This document shows, piece after piece, positions 1 through 5,094 of a stretch of DNA of 5,094 nt. The translations under genes and the position numbers were made by a program. Origin of the DNA: Acidimicrobiales bacterium (lineage in GTDB: Bacteria > Actinomycetota > Acidimicrobiia > Acidimicrobiales > Iamiaceae); NCBI GenBank assembly GCA_020439605.1, contig JAGQSI010000051.1, positions 4,546-9,639 of the forward strand, written 5' to 3'. The notes beneath the pieces are model-generated. The model was given only the letters and a program-made list of their open reading frames with translations, was not told the origin of the DNA and made no database searches. Each line of letters begins with the position of its first letter. Position 1 is the first letter of the stretch.

Positions 1-333
1 TGCTTCTCTGACCAACGCCAACAACTCGGGTCGGCGTTGACCAATTCGAAAGGTGGCGTTGACCACTGCTTCGATTCGACGACGTCGATCGGTCCCTGCA
101 CCCAAAGCAGCATGGGTGAGTTGTGATCCGAGTTCCTCCACGGCATGGTCCACCACACCCAGCAATAACTGTTCCTTTGAAGCGAACCAGTACAACAAAG
201 TCTGCTTACGGACCCCTACAACCGTCGCCACCGCGTCGAGCGAGGTACCATCCACGCCACGTTCAGCGAACGCATCTAGGGCCGCCACGAGAATCCTTTC
301 CCTCGTGTTTTGGCTCGGTCTGGAATCGCTCAC
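1..333 (-). CDS. TetR-family transcriptional repressor, N-terminal part (runs off the left edge)
   Basis: Reading the minus strand from a GTG at 333 gives 111 open codons to base 1, so the C-terminal part is missing. The N-terminal DNA-binding domain is clear. Residues 9-24 have the usual first helix (TRERILVAALDAFAER), followed by G26-x-x-G29-T30-S31. The helix-turn-helix covers about residues 31-50, with the turn at VGV (39-41) and the recognition helix ending in LLYWFASKEQLL (46-57), matching the family's typical Y-x-x-F-x-S/N-K-E-x-L pattern. The visible ligand-binding domain (about residue 58 on) is helical and not diagnostic. The GTG was chosen because it places the DNA-binding domain at normal distance from the N terminus; an in-frame TTG at 351-349 is the alternative, and neither has a strong ribosome binding site. 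The gene diverges from the reductase operon and probably represses it and itself through the palindrome at 355-370. The ligand is unknown. Family assignment is firm; the target is inferred. Confidence 0.93.
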   Translation of the reverse strand, partial: MSDSRPSQNTRERILVAALDAFAERGVDGTSLDAVATVVGVRKQTLLYWFASKEQLLLGVVDHAVEELGSQLTHAALGAGTDRRRRIEAVVNATFRIGQRRPELLALVREA

Positions 334-354
334 GGCCCAATGCTCGCACAACTC

Positions 355-370
355 TCTACCAAGTGGTAGA
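355..370. promoter_or_regulatory. Probable TetR operator: 16-bp inverted repeat in the divergent promoter region
   Basis: The sequence TCTACCA-AG-TGGTAGA has two perfect 7-bp arms around a 2-bp centre. It lies in the 46-bp gap between the repressor start (333) and the proposed reductase start (380), where TetR-family proteins commonly bind. It is too short and too tightly spaced for a terminator hairpin. If the weak -10-like GACAAT at 369-374 is real, the repeat would occupy the -35/-10 spacer and touch the -10, so bound repressor would block transcription. Binding is inferred from position and symmetry. Confidence 0.7.
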
Positions 371-374
371 CAAT
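369..374 (+). promoter_or_regulatory. Tentative -10 element for the rightward operon (leaderless start)
   Basis: GACAAT matches four of six positions of TATAAT and ends five bases before the proposed GTG start at 380. Transcription could therefore begin at or next to the start codon, giving a leaderless mRNA, which is common in actinobacteria. This would also explain why no Shine-Dalgarno sequence lies at a proper distance (the only AGG, 376-378, is too close). The corresponding -35 position (about 346-351, GCACAA) is a poor match. Low confidence. Confidence 0.3.
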
Positions 375-379
375 CAGGT

Positions 380-2731
380 GTGATCGCCGACGACCTCGCC
401 GGAAAGCGAATAGCCATCACTGGCGCTACAGGCTTTCTCGGCACTGCCTTGGTGGAACGTTTCTTGCGTTCCGTGCCCGATTGCGAACTCGTTCTGCTCA
501 TCCGTGCAGGACGCATGCGCAATGTGACCCAGCGTGCAGCACGCGAGATTTTCAAGAACAACTGCTTTGATCGAATCCGAGATGATCTCGGAGGTAAGGC
601 CCCGTTCGACGAGATGGTGGCCAGACGGGTTCAGGTCATTGAGGGCGACGTAGGCACCGACGGCCTGGGGCTCACCGATGAGGGCCGAAAGATTCTCGCG
701 AGCTGCGACATCGTTGTTCACAGCGCTGCCACGGTGAGCTTTGACTCCCCCCTCGACCTCGCCGTTGAGGTCAATCTCATGGGCCCCACTCGCATCGCTC
801 AGACCTTGCAAGACCTTGAAGTTTCGCCCCATCTTGTAGCCGTTTCCACCTGCTACGTGGCTGGCAACCGCAGAGGCGACGCTCCAGAAATTCCAGTTGA
901 TGAGAGTCCGTTCTGGATCACAGATATCGACTGGAAACGCGAGGTTGAAGGCGCCCGCCGTCTGCGAGCCGATGCTGAAGCTGCCAGCCGAACCCCGGAT
1001 CAGTTGTCGGTGTTCATGGTCGAGGCTCGTGAAGAACTCGGAGGTGCAGGAACTCCCCTGCTCGCCACCAAGTCCGAGCAGCTTCGTAAGGACTGGGTGA
1101 AAGCACAACTTGTGGACGCTGGTCGGGCCCGAGCCGCTTCGCTTGGTTGGCCCGATGCCTACGCCATGACCAAAGCCCTCGGCGAGAAGGCTCTCGGAGA
1201 GAACCGGGGCAACATTGCGGTGAGCGTGGTGCGCCCTGCCATCATCGAATCAGCTTGGGCCGAGCCGGTTCCGGGCTGGATCCGTGGTTTCCGCATGGCC
1301 GAGCCGGTCATCATTTCCTACGCCCGAGGCCTACTCAAAGAGTTCCCGGGTGTTCCCGAGGGAACCGTCGATGTGATCCCTGTGGATCTAGTGGTCGGTG
1401 CCATCATTGCGGTCGCTGCGCGTGGACCGGCCAACGAGGACGGCTCGCCCGACATCACCCAGGTTGCTTCTGGATCCGCCAACCCCCTCAAGTATGAGCG
1501 ACTCGTGGATCTGGTTCAGTCATGGTTCGGTGAGCATCCGCTCTATGACAACTCTGGTCAGCCAATCGCTGTGCCGGATTGGGGATACACCACCCGCAAC
1601 CGGGTGCAGGGCCAACTGAATCGAGCGAAGTCTGCTCTCGAGAAGTCCGAGAAGGTCATTGGGTCGCTGCCTCTACGAGGCAAGCAGGCGGCCTGGTCCG
1701 CCAAGGTTGAAGAACAACGCGACACGGTTAGCCGCGCTCTCACCTACGTGGAGCTCTATGGCGCCTACACCGCGTGCGAGGCGATCTATGGCGTTGATCG
1801 TCTGTTGAACCTTCAGGGCTCACTTGGCGGTTCTGATGCCCAGGACTTCTGCATGGATCCACGCATCGTGGACTGGGATCACTACGTCCATCAGATCCAT
1901 CTACCCTCGGTTGTCGAGCACGCACGCGTCAGAACCGATGGCAAGAAGGGTCGCGGCGAATCCCGCTCCACCCGTTTGCGCCGCCAGGTTCTGGCCCCGG
2001 AGCGTCAGCTTGCGGCTTTTGACCTTGAGAACACCTTGATCGCATCCAACGTCGTCACCAGCTATGCGTGGCTCGCCAGTCGACGCCTTGACCGAGACGA
2101 CAAGTTCCGCTTGGCCTCCAAGCTCCTTGGTGAAGCTCCAAGCCTCCTGCGAATGGATCGTGAGGATCGCTCGGATTTCTTGCGCCAGTTCTATCGCCGC
2201 TACGAAGGTGCCCCGGTCGAGCAGATTCGCGAAGACTCCGCCGAGATGTTGAGCCAGCTGATCCTCACCAAATCGTTCCCTGCTGCCATTAGACGAGTCC
2301 GAGAGCACCGCGCTCTAGGGCATCGCACCGTGTTGATTACCGGAGCGCTTGATTTCGTTGTAGAGCCACTTCGGCCTCTCTTCGATGACATCGTGTCAGC
2401 GTCGTTGGCGGTGGACGACAACGGCAGGTACCTGGGACAGATGGTTGATGTTCCACCAACTGGTGAAAGCCGGGCCTCAGCCCTGTTCGACTACGCCGCC
2501 AAACATGACCTGGATCTGGCTGAAGCAGTGGCATATGCGGACTCGTCCAACGATCTCCCAATGCTCGAAGTTGTCGGTTTCCCTGTGGCGGTCAACCCAG
2601 AGACCCGACTCGCTTCCATTGCCCGTAAACGTGGCTGGCTGATCGAGCAGTGGAGCAAGGCACCCGGTTTCAAGCCAGGCCCGCTTCCGCTTGCCCCAAC
2701 TCGTCGCGTAGCCAAGGCGGCGCCGCGATGA
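380..2731 (+). CDS. Fatty acyl-CoA reductase-type SDR fused to a HAD-IB (SerB-like) hydrolase domain
   Basis: The protein is 783 residues from a GTG start. The N-terminal half is an extended SDR of the fatty acyl-CoA reductase (male-sterility, NAD_binding_4) type, which reduces acyl thioesters to aldehyde or alcohol with NAD(P)H. It shows the nucleotide-binding TGATGFLG (14-21), the active-site strand VAVST (153-157), catalytic YAMTK (Tyr261, Lys265) and the FAR signature VRPAIIESAWAEPVPGW (284-300), followed by DVIPVDLVV (331-339). Residues about 400-512 resemble the FAR C-terminal domain, ending in DPRIVDWDHY (493-502). A basic linker (518-536) leads to the HAD-IB domain (about 540-762): motif I FDLENT (547-552), motif II LITG (Thr654), motif III probably Arg698, motif IV ADSSND (720-725). 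Motif I has Glu550 where canonical HAD phosphatases have Asp. The GTG at 380 was chosen because the Rossmann motif then starts at residue 11; the frame stays open back to 53, but that part lies over the repressor gene. The gene overlaps the next by ATGA. Domain families are confident; substrate and HAD activity are unknown. Confidence 0.92.
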   Translation: MIADDLAGKRIAITGATGFLGTALVERFLRSVPDCELVLLIRAGRMRNVTQRAAREIFKNNCFDRIRDDLGGKAPFDEMVARRVQVIEGDVGTDGLGLTDEGRKILASCDIVVHSAATVSFDSPLDLAVEVNLMGPTRIAQTLQDLEVSPHLVAVSTCYVAGNRRGDAPEIPVDESPFWITDIDWKREVEGARRLRADAEAASRTPDQLSVFMVEAREELGGAGTPLLATKSEQLRKDWVKAQLVDAGRARAASLGWPDAYAMTKALGEKALGENRGNIAVSVVRPAIIESAWAEPVPGWIRGFRMAEPVIISYARGLLKEFPGVPEGTVDVIPVDLVVGAIIAVAARGPANEDGSPDITQVASGSANPLKYERLVDLVQSWFGEHPLYDNSGQPIAVPDWGYTTRNRVQGQLNRAKSALEKSEKVIGSLPLRGKQAAWSAKVEEQRDTVSRALTYVELYGAYTACEAIYGVDRLLNLQGSLGGSDAQDFCMDPRIVDWDHYVHQIHLPSVVEHARVRTDGKKGRGESRSTRLRRQVLAPERQLAAFDLENTLIASNVVTSYAWLASRRLDRDDKFRLASKLLGEAPSLLRMDREDRSDFLRQFYRRYEGAPVEQIREDSAEMLSQLILTKSFPAAIRRVREHRALGHRTVLITGALDFVVEPLRPLFDDIVSASLAVDDNGRYLGQMVDVPPTGESRASALFDYAAKHDLDLAEAVAYADSSNDLPMLEVVGFPVAVNPETRLASIARKRGWLIEQWSKAPGFKPGPLPLAPTRRVAKAAPR

Positions 2732-3906
2732 AGGCACTCAAGTTCTCTCGCAAGCCTGCCAAGTACGTGGCGGCTGGTCTCGCCGGCAAACTCGCCCCCG
2801 GCAAAGGGGCGTCAGTCGGGCCGATCAAGCTTGTCGACATGGACGAGCCAGAACTTCCCGCACAGGACTGGGTGAGGCTTCGCCCTCGCCTCGCAGGAAT
2901 CTGCGGCTCAGATCTCGCAACGATCGACGGCTATTCGAGTCGGTATTTCGAGCCGATCGTCAGCTTCCCCTTCGTGCCCGGCCACGAGGTTGTGGGAGAC
3001 CTCGAAGACGGTACCCGTGCGGTACTGATCCCGGTGCTGTCGTGTGTGACCCGTGGGATCTCACCGCTTTGCAGATCGTGCGAAGCAGGCCAAACAAATC
3101 GATGCGGCCGCATTGCCTATGGACACCTGGAACCTGGCCTACAAACCGGCTACTGCGCCGACACCGGAGGTGGCTGGTCGGGCGAGCTAGTAGCTCATCC
3201 GAGTCAGATCCTGCCCATCCCAGAATCATTGACCGACGAACAAGCGGTAATGATCGAACCCACTGCCTGCGCAGTTCACGGTGCACGAGCCGTGTTGAGC
3301 GGCGCAGCCGACAAGCCAGCCAACATTGCCTTGATCGGCTCAGGCACCCTCGGATTGTTGACCCTCGCAGCGCTTCGGGCACAAGGGTCTGAGGCCCACA
3401 TCATCGTGACCGGCAAGTACCCGCACCAGAAAGCTCTGGCTACTTCGCTGGGCGCTGACAAAGTGGTTTCCCCAAGAGAGCTTGGCCGCGCAGTCAGAAG
3501 CCGGGTCGGCGCTTGGGTGATGGATGACTCGTCTCCTCACGAGGGCCAACTGAGCGATGGCATGGACGTGGTTGTGGACTGCGTTGGTTCCGAGGCAAGT
3601 CTCACCCAGGCGTTACAGGTAGTGGCTCCAGGTGGGCGCATCGTCGTTATCGGAATGCCCGGACACACATCGCTCGATCTCACCAGCCTCTGGCACAGAG
3701 AAACCTCCATCACCGGCTGTTACGCCTACACCCGTTCAGATTTCGAAGCCGCCATCAACCTTGTGTCGAGCGCAGATCTCGGGCGGCTCGTGAGCGCCAC
3801 CTACCCCCTCTCTCGATACGAAGAAGCTATAGACCATGCTGCAAACGCGGGAACACGTGGAGCAGTGAAGATCGCATTCGACCTACGCAAGAAGGACCGT
3901 CGCTAA
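2728..3906 (+). CDS. Zinc-dependent medium-chain alcohol dehydrogenase (MDR, threonine-dehydrogenase-like)
   Basis: This 392-residue protein belongs to the zinc-containing medium-chain dehydrogenase/reductase superfamily, which interconverts alcohols with aldehydes or ketones using NAD(P). Likely catalytic zinc ligands are Cys59 (GICGSD), His86 (PGHEVVG) and Glu177 (MIEPTA). Four cysteines at 106, 115, 118 and 126 form the structural-zinc lobe; the first pair is C-x8-C rather than the usual C-x2-C, with ARG-like residues TRGISPL between. The Rossmann fold follows, with GSGTLG at 204-209. After the second strand (HIIVTGK, 224-230) there is no acidic residue of the kind that selects NAD, so NADP(H) is possible. 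The length is normal for the family. The ATG overlaps the upstream stop as ATGA, implying translational coupling. An in-frame ATG at 2650 lies inside the reductase gene and is less likely. It may oxidise or reduce the product of the neighbouring reductase; the substrate cannot be read from sequence. Confidence 0.93.
   Translation: MKALKFSRKPAKYVAAGLAGKLAPGKGASVGPIKLVDMDEPELPAQDWVRLRPRLAGICGSDLATIDGYSSRYFEPIVSFPFVPGHEVVGDLEDGTRAVLIPVLSCVTRGISPLCRSCEAGQTNRCGRIAYGHLEPGLQTGYCADTGGGWSGELVAHPSQILPIPESLTDEQAVMIEPTACAVHGARAVLSGAADKPANIALIGSGTLGLLTLAALRAQGSEAHIIVTGKYPHQKALATSLGADKVVSPRELGRAVRSRVGAWVMDDSSPHEGQLSDGMDVVVDCVGSEASLTQALQVVAPGGRIVVIGMPGHTSLDLTSLWHRETSITGCYAYTRSDFEAAINLVSSADLGRLVSATYPLSRYEEAIDHAANAGTRGAVKIAFDLRKKDRR
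3889..3896 (+). promoter_or_regulatory. Ribosome binding site for the LarA-like gene
   Basis: AAGAAGGA lies nine bases upstream of the ATG at 3906, a good Shine-Dalgarno match at proper spacing, inside the last codons of the dehydrogenase gene. It supports the ATG at 3906 as the real start, even though that ATG shares a base with the upstream TAA stop. It is the strongest ribosome binding site in the window. Confidence 0.65.
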
Positions 3907-5094
3907 TGCCCCGCCCCGGATTCGTACTCAACGTCGACCGTTCGACACCACCGGTGCTGTTTCACCATGGCGAGGAGTTTCGCCTGGAGAAACTGCCTGC
4001 AGATCGCAGCCGGATCATCTACCCGGCAGAACCGCTAGAGGGCCTCGATGATGTAGAGGCAGCAATCAACGATGCGCTACTGAATCCGCTCGAATGCGAA
4101 CCTCTTCCGGCACTGCTCAAGCCCGGCATGAAGCTCACCATTGCCTTCGATGATGTCTCGCTTCCCCTTCCACCGATGAAGCGACCCGACATCCGCCAAC
4201 GAGTCATTGAGGCCGTGTTGGACATGGCTGCCACCGCGGGTGTCGATGATGTCCATTTGATTGCAGCTCTGGCGTTGCATCGCCGTATGACCGAGGCCGA
4301 GTTGCGTGAAGCAGTAGGCGATCGTGTCTATGACGCATTCGCTCCCCAAGGAGCTCTCTACAACCATGACGCCGAAGACCCCGACAACCTTGCGTTTCTG
4401 GGGACCACCAAGCACGGCGAAGAGGTAGAGATCAACAAGCGCGCCGCCGAGAGCGACCTGTTGATCTATGTGAATATCAACATCGTTTCCATGGACGGCG
4501 GTCACAAGTCAACCGCCACCGGACTTGCGAGCTACCGCAGCATCAAGCATCACCACAATGTGCACACGATGCAGCATTCGAAGTCCTTCATGGACCGCCA
4601 CAATTCCGAGCTGCATCACAGCAACTGGAGAATGGGCAAGGTCATTGCTGATGCCGGCGTGAAGGTGTTTCAGATCGAGACAACGATCAACAACGACACC
4701 TTTGGCCAAGAAGGTGCCATGTCGGTTCTGGCCAAACGGGAATGGGAATGGTCCGCCAAGGACCGCGTCTCGTTCATCGGGATGCAACAAGGCCTCAAGC
4801 GCCTCTCACCAAACACCCGTCGCAAGATCTTCCAGAACCACCGCGCCCCCTACGCCGTCACCTCGGTGACCGCCGGAGCTATCGAACCTGTCCATGAGGT
4901 AACCCTCAAGCATTGCTTCGATCAGCATCTTGTCGAGGTTGAAGGCCAGACCGACATTCTCACCATGGGACTCCCCTACATAAGTCCCTACAACGTGAAC
5001 TCGATCATGAACCCGATCCTGGTCATGTGCCTCGGTCTCGGCTACTTCTTCAACATGTACCGAGGCAAGCCTCTGGTGCGTGAAGGTGGCGTAT
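3906..5094 (+). CDS. Divergent LarA-like (lactate racemase / DUF2088) protein, cut by the right edge
   Basis: From the ATG at 3906 the frame stays open for 396 codons to the window end, so the C terminus is missing. The N-terminal domain follows the lactate racemase LarA fold family, whose characterised members racemise or epimerise 2-hydroxyacids with a nickel-pincer (NPN) cofactor. Family landmarks, in order, are FDDVSLP (81-87, at the place of DDxTRP), ALALHRRMTEAEL (121-133), YNHDAED (152-158), FLGTT-x-x-G-x-x-VEIN (164-177) and DGGHKSTATGLASY (197-210). Lys201 aligns with the lysine that binds the cofactor covalently in LarA, and His125 with a nickel/active-site histidine. The Arg of DDxTRP is Leu86 here, and the PH-x3-G-x-S stretch before GG-x-K is replaced by the shorter INIVSM. 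A histidine-rich stretch (215-238) follows. The start is supported by AAGAAGGA at 3889-3896 and the TAATG overlap. Family membership is good; racemase activity on lactate is doubtful. It could be another hydroxyacid racemase/epimerase or a different activity. Confidence 0.85.
   Translation, partial: MPRPGFVLNVDRSTPPVLFHHGEEFRLEKLPADRSRIIYPAEPLEGLDDVEAAINDALLNPLECEPLPALLKPGMKLTIAFDDVSLPLPPMKRPDIRQRVIEAVLDMAATAGVDDVHLIAALALHRRMTEAELREAVGDRVYDAFAPQGALYNHDAEDPDNLAFLGTTKHGEEVEINKRAAESDLLIYVNINIVSMDGGHKSTATGLASYRSIKHHHNVHTMQHSKSFMDRHNSELHHSNWRMGKVIADAGVKVFQIETTINNDTFGQEGAMSVLAKREWEWSAKDRVSFIGMQQGLKRLSPNTRRKIFQNHRAPYAVTSVTAGAIEPVHEVTLKHCFDQHLVEVEGQTDILTMGLPYISPYNVNSIMNPILVMCLGLGYFFNMYRGKPLVREGGV

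Noticed and set aside
355..370. The inverted repeat as a transcription terminator
   Set aside because: The arms are 7 bp with a 2-bp centre, there is no T-run, and it sits between two divergent starts rather than after a gene.
53..379. In-frame 5' extension of the reductase gene giving an 892-residue protein from the ATG at 53
   Set aside because: This stretch is antisense to a clear TetR DNA-binding domain, its translation is Ser/Thr/Arg-rich with no domain, and the reductase Rossmann motif starts normally only from the GTG at 380.
374..1108. Long minus-strand open frame of 244 codons
   Set aside because: It lies opposite the conserved reductase domain, has no recognisable domain, and is explained as a shadow of a GC-rich coding region.
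2650..2727. Upstream ATG giving the dehydrogenase 26 extra residues
   Set aside because: The extra part lies wholly within the end of the reductase gene and gives an unlike-family N terminus. The ATG at 2728 starts with MKAL, typical of MDR proteins, and makes a normal ATGA junction.
4077..4790. Two minus-strand open frames (4077-4505 and 4509-4790)
   Set aside because: Both are antisense to the conserved LarA-like reading frame, whose motifs continue through the whole stretch; the antisense translations show no domain.

Overview
The window is a compact piece of a bacterial chromosome with no RNA genes, mobile elements or CRISPR-like repeats that I can see. Base composition is moderately GC-rich (about 60 % by eye, not counted). 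GTG starts, tight ATGA and TAATG gene junctions, a TetR-controlled lipid-type oxidoreductase operon and the style of the proteins suggest an actinobacterium. A member of the Acidimicrobiia or a mycobacterium-like lineage would fit, but that is inference and I cannot name a species.

Layout: the left edge holds the N-terminal two thirds or so of a TetR-family repressor read leftward (start near 333, running off base 1). A 46-bp divergent intergenic region follows, with a near-perfect 16-bp inverted repeat (355-370) that looks like the repressor's operator. Three genes are then read rightward with no gaps. The first (380-2731) is a two-enzyme fusion: an N-terminal fatty acyl-CoA reductase-type extended SDR joined to a C-terminal HAD-IB (SerB-like) hydrolase domain. 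The second (2728-3906) is a zinc-dependent medium-chain alcohol dehydrogenase, overlapping the first by ATGA. The third (3906 to beyond 5094) is a divergent member of the lactate racemase LarA / DUF2088 family, overlapping the second by one base (TAATG) and cut by the right edge.

Working model (inference): the TetR protein senses a lipid-like or aldehyde-like ligand and releases a translationally coupled operon. The operon would combine reduction of an acyl thioester (FAR domain), a phosphatase-type step or a repurposed HAD domain, alcohol/aldehyde or hydroxy/keto oxidation-reduction (MDR), and possibly nickel-pincer-type hydride chemistry at a hydroxy carbon (LarA-like). No substrate can be read from the sequence. 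The unusual points are the Glu in place of the second Asp in HAD motif I and the loss of two signature residues of true lactate racemases in the LarA-like protein. I do not recognise this gene combination as a characterised pathway.
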